From an uncultured Clostridia bacterium (GTDB lineage Bacteria; Bacillota; Clostridia; TANB77; CAG-508), in NCBI GenBank assembly GCA_944386195.1, contig CALXAD010000010.1, positions 1 through 55,095 of the forward strand: a DNA stretch of 55,095 bases, given 5' to 3'. Positions 24,842-33,300 of the stretch are shown piece by piece (within the stretch, counting starts at the first letter, position 1; each line of letters opens with the position of its first letter). The position numbers were made by a program, and so were the translations under genes. The notes beneath the pieces are model-generated. The model saw only the letters and a list, made by a program, of their open reading frames with translations. It did no database searches and was not told the DNA's origin.

Positions 24842-26092
24842 TTAAGACAATCCTGCAACATATCCTGTTGAATATGCAATCTGTAAATTAAATCCTCCTG
24901 TATAACTATCTACATCAATTATTTCTCCTGCAAAATATAAATTTTTAACAATTTTTGATTCCATAGTTTTAGGATTTATCTCTTTTGTTGATATTCCTCC
25001 TCTTGTAATAATCGCTTCTTCTATTGGTCTAAATTCTTTTATGTCTAATGTAAACTCTTTTAATATATGTAATAAACTTTTTCTTTCTTCTTTCGTTATT
25101 TCATTTACTTTTTTATTTTCATCTATTCCACTTAATTTTATTACTACAGGTATTAATTTTTGCGGTAATAATTTATCTAAGCTATTTTTAAATTGTTTAT
25201 TTTTTAATTCATTAAAATCTCTTAATATTCTTGCTTCTAATTTTTGTTCTGATAATGCTGGTTTAAAATCAATTATTAATTTAATTTTTCTATTTTTAAA
25301 TTTTTCTTCTATGTTTTTATATCTTGTGATAATACTTGAAGCACTTAATATTATTGGTCCTGATACCCCAAAATGGGTAAATAACATTTCTCCAAAATCT
25401 TCATATATAGTTTTATTTTCGTCTTTTATTTTAATTGATACATTTCTTAAACTTAGCCCTTGCATTTTTCTACATATATCTTTTTGATATATTTCTAATG
25501 GAACTAAAGATGGTTTTATTTCTACTATTGTATGTCCTAATCTTTTTGCTAATTCATATCCGTCTCCTGTTGAACCTGTCAATGGATAACTTTTTCCTCC
25601 TGTTGCTAATATAATTTTATCCGCTAAAATCTTTCCATGATTTGTAACTACTCCTATTGCTACTTTTTCTCCATCTTTTTCTTCATACAAAATCTCTTTA
25701 ACACTCTCGTTATAATGTATTTCTACTTTGTTTTCTTTTAATTTTTTTGTAAAACATTTTAGTACATCTTGTGAATGGTCTGTTACAGGAAATATTCTAT
25801 TTCCTCTTTCTTCTTTTACATCTAATCCTTCTTCTTTTAAAAACCTAATAATATCTTTATTAGTAAATCTTTGAAAACAACTATATAAAAATTTTCCATT
25901 CCCTGGTGTATTTTTTATAAATTCTTCCATAGGTAAAGAAGATGTTATATTACATCTTCCTTTTCCTGTTATTAGCAATTTTCTTCCTAAAGATTGCATC
26001 TTCTCTATTAAAATTACTTTGTTATTTTCTTTACTTGCAGTTATCGCAGCCATCATGCCTGCTGGTCCACCGCCAATTACTACTATTTTCAT
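24842..26092 (-). CDS. HI0933-family FAD-dependent oxidoreductase (YhiN/BaiN-like flavoprotein)
   Basis: A 416-residue flavoprotein with the N-terminal dinucleotide-binding motif IVVIGGGPAGMMAA, family-typical KLLITGKGRCNIT, an ATGGKSYPLTGSTGDGY block, FGVSGP and the C-terminal FAD loop NLYFAGEIIDVDSYTGGFNLQIAYSTG-type ending. Members are widespread and mostly uncharacterised; BaiN of Clostridium scindens is one reported for bile-acid dehydroxylation, but sequence alone does not support that role here. yigZ follows after 33 bases and the Lys/Glu-rich protein gene lies just upstream (17 bases), so all may share a transcript. Confidence 0.92.
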   Translation of the reverse strand: MKIVVIGGGPAGMMAAITASKENNKVILIEKMQSLGRKLLITGKGRCNITSSLPMEEFIKNTPGNGKFLYSCFQRFTNKDIIRFLKEEGLDVKEERGNRIFPVTDHSQDVLKCFTKKLKENKVEIHYNESVKEILYEEKDGEKVAIGVVTNHGKILADKIILATGGKSYPLTGSTGDGYELAKRLGHTIVEIKPSLVPLEIYQKDICRKMQGLSLRNVSIKIKDENKTIYEDFGEMLFTHFGVSGPIILSASSIITRYKNIEEKFKNRKIKLIIDFKPALSEQKLEARILRDFNELKNKQFKNSLDKLLPQKLIPVVIKLSGIDENKKVNEITKEERKSLLHILKEFTLDIKEFRPIEEAIITRGGISTKEINPKTMESKIVKNLYFAGEIIDVDSYTGGFNLQIAYSTGYVAGLS

Positions 26093-26109
26093 TTTAAACC
26101 CTTTCTCTA

Positions 26110-27069
26110 TTATTCATCTTTCTTAGTTGTCTTTTTTGTTGTTTTTCTTGTTGTTCCTTTTTTAGGTGCTTCAGTTGATGTTTTTTTCTTGGTTGTTGTT
26201 TTCTTTGTTGTAGATTTTGTTGTAGATTTTGTTGATGATTTCTTTGTTGTTTTAGGTTCTTCTTTAGTAGTTTCTTTTTTGGTTGATGTTGATTTTTTTG
26301 CCGTACTTGTCTTTTTAGAAGTTCCTTGTTTTGTTGATGTTCTTTTTCTTGTTGTTTTCTTTGTTTCTTCTTTTTCTTCCTCTTCTTCATCGCCATTTAA
26401 ATATCCTATATTACTTGCTTGTGCTTCTTTCATATATCTATCTAATTCATCATTTATAGCATCTTTTTTCTTTTCTTCTTTTTTTACTGTTTTCTTTTTA
26501 GTTTTTTCTTCTTTATCCTCTTCTTTATCTGGTAGCAACCATTCTATAACTCCACTATCATCATTTTCTTTTTCTTCTTCTCTTTTACTTTCTACTTCTT
26601 CAATTTTTTCTTCTAATTCTTCATCTTCATTATCTTCGTCTTCTTGCTCATCACCATTTAGATATGGAAGTTCTTTTCCTTTTTCTTCCTCTTCTTCAAT
26701 ATTATCAAACATACTATCAGCATCAAATTCGTCAGACAAATTTAATTCTTCATCATCTTCTTTGTCTTCATCTAATATTTCACTTAAATCTTCTTTACTT
26801 TCTTCTGTATCTTCTATTTTTTCTTCTTTTTGTTCTTCTTCGTTGTTTTCATTATCATCTTTTTGGATTTCTTTAAATAAATCTACATATTCTTGATTTG
26901 TATTTTTAATGTTATTTCTTTTTTCTTTTATTTGTTTTTTTGCTTGTATTTTTGCCTCTTTTCTTTCTTTCTCTTCTTTTCTCTCTTCTTCTCTACTAGC
27001 GCTTCCTCCAAATATTAAAACTGCTGTTACCAAAACAATTAAAATTAATAATACAATTACAACAACCAT
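26110..27069 (-). CDS. Membrane-anchored Glu/Lys-rich low-complexity protein with a histone-like KTT-rich tail
   Basis: One N-terminal transmembrane helix (VVVIVLLILIVLVTAVLIF) is followed by about 180 residues of Glu/Asp/Lys-rich sequence with two short LPYLNGDEQ/IGYLNGDEE repeats. The final 80 residues are made of KKTT, KSTT and KTST units (strongly basic, resembling H1/AlgP-type tails). No catalytic domain. It could be a membrane-tethered nucleic-acid or polyanion binder, but that is inference from composition. It is followed after 17 bases by the HI0933 flavoprotein and preceded by the Alum_res gene (also 17 bases). Overlapping open frames on both strands here are shadows of the biased composition. 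Confidence 0.7.
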   Translation of the reverse strand: MVVVIVLLILIVLVTAVLIFGGSASREEERKEEKERKEAKIQAKKQIKEKRNNIKNTNQEYVDLFKEIQKDDNENNEEEQKEEKIEDTEESKEDLSEILDEDKEDDEELNLSDEFDADSMFDNIEEEEEKGKELPYLNGDEQEDEDNEDEELEEKIEEVESKREEEKENDDSGVIEWLLPDKEEDKEEKTKKKTVKKEEKKKDAINDELDRYMKEAQASNIGYLNGDEEEEEKEETKKTTRKRTSTKQGTSKKTSTAKKSTSTKKETTKEEPKTTKKSSTKSTTKSTTKKTTTKKKTSTEAPKKGTTRKTTKKTTKKDE

Positions 27070-27086
27070 TCTTTCCTCTTCCTTTC

Positions 27087-28322
27087 TTATTTTTTCATAA
27101 ACTCGATTGCTTTTAGTATTCCGAGTTTACCGTATTCATATGTAAGTCCTCCTTGCATATATGCAATAAAGGGTTTTCTTATTGGTCCATCACAACTAAG
27201 TTCTATTGTTGAACCTTGTGTAAATGTTCCAGCTGCCATTATCACTTTATCTTCATATCCTCCCATGTCTCCCGGATATGGAAGTACATTTGAGTCTATT
27301 GGTGAACCTTTTTGTATTCCTTGGCAGAATTTTACCAAGTTTTCTTCTGAACCCAAACTTAATGTTTGTACTATATCTCCTCTTTTTTCATTATATTTAG
27401 GTTCCACAGTATATCCCAATTTTTCTAAACATCTACTTGCAAAAATTGCTGTTTTTAAACTACTTCTTACAACTGATGGTGCAAAAAATAATCCTTTTAA
27501 CAATAATGGATTTTGATTTAAAGAAGGTCCTATTTCTTTTCCAATACCTGGTGCTGTCAATCTTTCTGCACATAATTCAACTAAATCTTTCCTTCCTACT
27601 ATATATGCCCCAGATGTTGCAATTCCTGCACCTAAGTTTTTCATCAAAGACCCTACTGCAATATCTGCACCTATTTCTATTGGTTCTTTTTCTTCTACAA
27701 ATTCTCCATAACAATTATCTACCATTATAATTACATTTTTATTTACTTCTCTTATAGCTTTTATTACCTTTTCTATTTTATCATTTGTAAGACTTTTTCT
27801 CGTAGAATAGCCTCTTGATTTTTGAATTTCAACTAATTTTATATCATTTTTTATAAGTCTTTTCTTTATTGTTTCTATATCAAAATCATTATTTATTAAT
27901 TCTATTTGTTCATAATTAATATCAAATGCTTTTAATGAACTTTTACTTACTTCATTTCCTATTCCAATTACTGTTTGTAATGTATCATATGGTGCTCCTG
28001 TTATACTTAGCATTGTATCTTTTGGTCTTAACAGACCAAATAGAGTTACAGTTAAAGCATGTGTTCCTGATATTAATTGTGTTCTAACTAAGGCATCTTC
28101 TGCTTTAAATATTTTTGCATATATTTCTTCTATTTTATTTCTTCCTGGCTCGTCAATTCCATATCCTGTAGAAGATGTTAAATGATTTTCTTGTAAGTCA
28201 CATTCTTGAAATGCATCTAATACTTTTTTACTGTTTATTTCACAAATTCTATCTAGTTCTTCAAATTGTGGTTTTATTTCTTCTTCTACTTCTTTTACTA
28301 GCTTTTCCAATTCTTTATCCAT
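27087..28322 (-). CDS. PLP-dependent Alum_res/methionine gamma-lyase family protein (YnbB-like)
   Basis: A fold-type I PLP enzyme of 411 residues in the family annotated as aluminium resistance or methionine gamma-lyase family. It has RTQLISGTHALTVTLFGLLRPKDTMLSITG, MVDNCYGEF (PLP ring Asp), GSLMKNLGAGIATSGAYIVG with the Schiff-base Lys, and the conserved PYPGDMGGYEDKVIMAAGTFTQGSTIELSCDGP-type region. In B. subtilis the homologue ynbB sits before glnR/glnA; not so here. The true substrate is not established. The frame is open to 28343, but ATG 28322 has AAGGAA 6-7 bases upstream and no site precedes the first ATG. Confidence 0.9.
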   Translation of the reverse strand: MDKELEKLVKEVEEEIKPQFEELDRICEINSKKVLDAFQECDLQENHLTSSTGYGIDEPGRNKIEEIYAKIFKAEDALVRTQLISGTHALTVTLFGLLRPKDTMLSITGAPYDTLQTVIGIGNEVSKSSLKAFDINYEQIELINNDFDIETIKKRLIKNDIKLVEIQKSRGYSTRKSLTNDKIEKVIKAIREVNKNVIIMVDNCYGEFVEEKEPIEIGADIAVGSLMKNLGAGIATSGAYIVGRKDLVELCAERLTAPGIGKEIGPSLNQNPLLLKGLFFAPSVVRSSLKTAIFASRCLEKLGYTVEPKYNEKRGDIVQTLSLGSEENLVKFCQGIQKGSPIDSNVLPYPGDMGGYEDKVIMAAGTFTQGSTIELSCDGPIRKPFIAYMQGGLTYEYGKLGILKAIEFMKK

Positions 28323-28404
28323 ATATTCCTTCCCTTCTAACATTTAATATTTTACAACAAATTTGTTAATTTATCAACTTATAAATCCAAATAACTTATT
28401 AATT

Positions 28405-28948
28405 TTATACCATTAAATCTTTATTACTTACTCTTTGGGAATTTTTTATATATTCAATTGCTTTTTCCTTTTCTCTATTTAGGTTAAAAACAAAAATTGG
28501 AATATTTAAACTTCTCGCAACTTCTCTTCCATAATCTATTTCACTTTCTTGAAACCTTCTTGTATCTTCTACTGTAACTTCTACATTATCTCTAATCATT
28601 CTTCTTGCTACTATTATTTCTGGCTTTTCCTCTAAAATCATTATTTTACTAGGATTTAATTTATAAAATGTTTCTATTGGTATTTTCTCTATTTTTCCTT
28701 TTTCATTTAATAAACAAAAATGTCCATTTAAAATATATTCACCTGATAAATTCTTAGTCTTTATTGCATTTATTAAATAATTTTGATTTTCATTTATATT
28801 TTTAGTTTTCTTATCTTCTTTAAATTTTATTTTTCCATATTCTTCGATTAATTTACTAGCAGAATATGTTTTTAACCCTGTTTTTTCTTCTATATCCTTT
28901 AAGAATATATCTTTTCCGTACTCCATGTATGCCAGCAACAAATATCAT
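28405..28948 (-). CDS. P-loop kinase-like NTPase with an apparent +1 frameshift at a CGG codon in the Walker A motif
   Basis: From ATG 28948 (AAAGAG 9 bases upstream) the frame reads MIFVAGIHGV and then meets CGG; zero-frame reading continues as RKRYILK and stops 21 codons later. Skipping the C (plus-strand G at 28918) gives GIHGVGKDIFLKDIEEKTGLKTYSAS, a perfect Walker A (GxxGxGK), and joins a frame that runs to 28405. The joined protein has 180 residues with nucleotide-kinase-like features: YILNGHFCLLNE, PSKIMILEEKPEIIVARRMIRD (lid-like arginines), and a C-terminal VFNLNREKEKAI strand-helix. Substrate unknown. Without the shift the protein either ends after about 30 residues or lacks its P-loop. 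Confidence 0.7.
28915..28918 (-). other. Putative +1 frameshift site (CGGA) in the P-loop gene
   Basis: The coding strand reads GGA GTA CGG AAA. Omitting the C gives GGA GTA GGA AAA, completing GIHGVGK. It shares the A-CGG-A core with the two other broken genes. It lies only ten codons into the gene. Confidence 0.65.
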
Positions 28949-28991
28949 TAAAATCATCTCTTTTTTATAATTTCATTTATATTATAACATA

Positions 28992-29021
28992 AAAGAGATA
29001 GCTTTTTAAAGCCACCTCTTT
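28992..29021 (-). terminator. Terminator of the first giant adhesin gene
   Basis: A 14-bp stem (28992-29005 with 29008-29021) containing two G-U pairs as read on the minus strand (AAAGAGGTGGCTTT/AAAGCTATCTCTTT), followed by TTATGTTATAAT. Confidence 0.65.
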
Positions 29022-29026
29022 ATATA

Positions 29027-30395
29027 TTATAATACATATTTTTTAATTAAGAATACTCCTCCTGCCATTGTAACTAATATTACAAATCCTAATGTAAAGT
29101 ATACTTTTGCTCTACCTGTTCCTACTGATAACATTACTGGTGCATCATCTATATCGTCTTCTCCTTCTTTCTTGTTATCTGGTGTTGAGTCTTTATCTGG
29201 TACTCCATAATCATTGTAGTCTTCTGATATCTCTGCTGTATTTTCTTTTAATCCCATGTTGTTTTCATCATTTATCCATGTTAACACTACTTCTACATCT
29301 GCATATTCTCCTGGTTGTAATAATGTGTTTTCTAATAATCTTGTTGAAATTACATTATTTCCTTCATCTGTCCATCCTGGATTATCTTCTGCTACAAATT
29401 TTAATCCTTCTGGTACATAATCTGTTATCTCTTTTGCATATCCTGCTATTTCTCCCTCATTTGTTACTCTTATAGAGTATCTGAATTTTACTGTTACATC
29501 ATTTATGCTCTTTCTATATAAATCTACTTTTACTATTTGTTCTGGGTCATCATATGGCTGATGTCCTGTTTCTGTTACATGCTCTCCATCTTTATCTATT
29601 ACTATTGCTTGTGTTACCCATTTTCTTAAAGATAAATCAAATTCTAATAGTTTTACATATTCTTTGTCTTGGTCATCTTCTCCATCATTCCATTCTCCTG
29701 GTACTGAATCTTTATCTTCTACTTCATCTCCATCCTCATCACTATCTTCTGATATTTGTGCTGAGTTTACTACTATTCTATCTGAACTATTTGGCTCTGT
29801 TACTCTAAATGCTACTTGTACATCTTTATATTCTGGGTTTGTTTCACTTATTGGCTCATTTGGGTTAAATGCATGTAATAAATTGTCTCCTGGGTTTTCT
29901 TCTTGTTCTTTTGATAAGTAATCTGTTTTTATTGTTACTGCTTGACTTACATCATCTGTTTCGTTTCCTGCTTCATCATACATTACCCATCTATAATTTA
30001 TATTTGTTTCATTATCTGGTATGAATTCTAGTCCTTCTGGTATATCATCTGTTATTTCTTTTGCATACCCATTTATTTCTCCTTCATTATATACTCTTAT
30101 TGTATATATTACTACATTTCCTGATACCAATTGTACTGGGTCCTTTGTATGATTATATGTTATTTTATCATTTTCTGCATCATAACTAACTTCTGGTATT
30201 CTATTTGTTATATCTTGGTTTTCTACTTTTGTTATGAATTTTCTTAATGCTAAGTCAAACTCTTTTATTACTACTTTCTCAAAGTCGTCATCATCTTCTT
30301 GGCCTGGTACATATTCTCCTGTTTCTTCATCTTTATAATTTGGTAATTCTTCATCACTTGGTAATTCTACATTATCCTCTTCAGAATCTCTATCT
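29027..30395. repeat. 1.37-kb direct repeat, copy A (3' end of adhesin 1)
   Basis: Compared line by line with 35209-36577 (offset 6182), it differs at only two bases that I found (29042 T/C and 30326 T/G). Identity stops abruptly at 30396. It encodes the last two and a half DUF11-like domains and the membrane anchor. Confidence 0.9.
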
Positions 30396-33300
30396 TCTGT
30401 TGGGTTTTTATCCTCATCTTGATATTCTGTTATATCTGCTATATTTGTTATATTTTCATGTGTTGGAACTTTATCATTTACTTTACACATTATAGGAACT
30501 TCTTTATATGATAATTCATAACTTCCATCTTCATTTTGAGTTACACCTTTAATTAAATTATCTTCATTATCACTTCCTAAATAATTTGTTGTTACTGTTC
30601 TTCCATCTTCTGATACAGACCATCCATATTCTTTATTAAATTCATTATCTACAAACTCTAAATATGGTGGTAAATGGTCTTTTATTTCTGCTGCATATCC
30701 ATCTACCTCTCCTTCATTGTAGACTCTTAACATATATACTACATAATCACTTGGTCTTACTTCAACTGGTTCTTTTGTATGATTATAAATTGCTGTTGTT
30801 ATCTTATTTCCATTTTCATCAGTTGTATTTAATAAAGAAGTATCTACTACAGGTTCTCTTGAATATGTTCCATCCTCATTTTTTAATAATTCATTTTCTT
30901 CTATATTTTCATCATTACTTACTGCTACAATGAATTTTCTTAATGATAAATCAAATTCTTGTATTATTATTTTTTCAAAGTCATCATCATCTTCTTGACC
31001 TGGTACATAATCTTTGTCAATTTCATCTTCTTTGTATTCTGGTAAATCCTCATCACTTGGAAGCTCTATATTATCAGGAGTAGAATCCCTATCTGGTACA
31101 TCTTTATGGTCATTATTTAAATCTTCTGTTATTTCTGCTAAGTTTGTTAATTTTTTATTTTTTTCTGCCCCATCTTTTATTTTACAAACTATTTGTACTT
31201 CTTTATAATCTAAGTTTTGTCCATCAAAAGCTTTTATTAAATTTTGTCTATCTTCTGTTTCTTTTGCCTTAGACAAATAGTCTGTTGTTACTGTTCTTCC
31301 ATCTTCTCCTAGTTGCCATTCATATTTTTGGTTTACCTCATTATCTGGTAAAAATTCTAATTCTGGTGGCAAAAAGTCTGTTACTTCATTTGCATATCCA
31401 TCTGCTTCACCTTCATTATATACTCTTATTGTGTATGTAACTATATCTGTTGGTTTTACTGATACTGCTGTCTTTGGATGGTTATATATAGCTGTTGTTG
31501 AAGTTCCATTTGCTAAGTTAGTTATATCTACTTGTGGTGCTCTATCATATTCTTTATCATTTACTTTTGATATATACTTTCTTAAAGCTAAGTCAAATTG
31601 TTTTATCTTTCTATTTGATACAACTATCTTTATTGTATTTCCTTCTAATGTTGCTGTTGTTCCTTCTACTCCACCACTAGTTATATTAACACTTTCTGCA
31701 ATATATTTACCATCTTCAACTATTTTACTTACTTCTAATGTCATTTTTCCTAATATTGGGTCATAATTTTCTGGGGCTTTTGTTTCTTCTATTGTTATTA
31801 TATCATTTTCATTTATTCCTGTTATCTCAACAGTTCCTAAATCAGCAATTCCATTTGCTTCTGTTATAACGGTTTTAGCATTTTCTCCTGGAAAAGTTAC
31901 ACTAAACTCTGCTCCTGGTAGTTTTATAGTATTATCCTCTATATCTACTTTTTCTAGTTGTAAATTATAATTTCCTGTTATCTTATCATCTGCTACAACT
32001 ATTTTTACAATATCTCCATCAAGTGTTACACTTGTTCCTGCTACTTCTCCTGATATTATCGTAGCTGATTTCGGTTTATATTCTCCATTAACTAGTTGTT
32101 TCTCTACTTCTATTGTCATTATATCTAATATTTTATTATATCCATTTGGAGCTTTTGTCTCTTCTATTGTTATTGTATCTTTTGTTCCTATATTTGTTAT
32201 TTCAACAGTTCCTAAATCTATTAATCCATTTTCGTCTGTAGTTTTAGTCTCTGCCTCTTTTCCAGGCAACGTTACACTAAATTCTGCTCCTGATAATTTT
32301 TCAGTATTATCTTTGCTATCTACTTTTTCTAATTGTAATCCATAATTCCCTGTAATTAATTCATCTGCAACTGTTATTTTTATAGTATTACCATCTATTA
32401 TAAGATTTGTTCCATTAACCTGTCCTGAAGTTATTGTTGCATTTTTTAAAGAATATACACCATCTTTATCTTGTTTTTCTACTTCTATTGTCATTGTACC
32501 TAGTATTTTATTGTATCCTTCTGGGGCTTTTGTTTCTTCTATTGTTATTGTATCTGTAGTATTTACGTCTGTTATTTTTACTGTTCCTAAATCTATTAAT
32601 CCACTTGGATTTGTTGTCATTGTTTGTGCTGCTTTTCCAGGAAGTGTTACACTAAATTCCGCTCCTTCTAATTTTTTACTACTATCTTTGCTATCTACTT
32701 TTTCTAGTTGTAATTTATAGTTTCCTTCTTTCTTTTCATTTTCTACTACTATTTTTATTACATTTCCGTCAAGAGTTGCTGTTGTTCCTTCTACTTGTTC
32801 TGATGTTATTGTCACATTATCTGCTACATAACTTCCATTTTCTATTTTTTTCGTTACTGATAATTGCATTGTTCCTAATATTTTATTGTAACCGTCTGGG
32901 GCTTTTGTTTCTTCAATTGTTATAGTATCTGTAGTACTTACATCTGTTATTTTTACATTTCCTAAATCTATTAGTCCATTTTCATCTGTTGTACTTGTTA
33001 CACTACTTGCTCCTGGAAGCGTTATGTTGAATTCTGCTCCTGGTAATTTAATAGTATTATCATCTTTATCTACCTTTTCTAGCTGTACTTTATAATTTCC
33101 TTCTATTTTTTCATTAGGAACTACTATTTTTATTGTATTTCCATCTATTGTTGCACTTGTCCCTTCTACTCCTTCTGGTGCTATTGTTACTTTATCTGCT
33201 ACATAACTTCCATTTTCTATCTTTTTAGTTACGTTTAATGTCATTGTATCTATTAATTTGTTATATCCTGTTGGCGGTGTTATTTCTTTTATTGTTATTG

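Noticed and set aside
26189..26896. Long plus-strand open frame rich in Ser, Phe and Val
   Set aside because: It is the antisense shadow of the Glu/Lys-rich gene at 26110-27069; no ribosome-binding site, and the composition is the direct complement of that gene.
17174..28948. Simple reassignment of CGG to another amino acid
   Set aside because: At the three CGG sites the reading frame itself must change to recover the conserved protein, so a change of amino-acid meaning alone cannot explain them.
17226..28948. Three ordinary pseudogenes or homopolymer sequencing errors
   Set aside because: None of the sites is in a homopolymer, all have the same inserted base and context, and no other damage is seen in the genes. 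Not fully excluded without reads.
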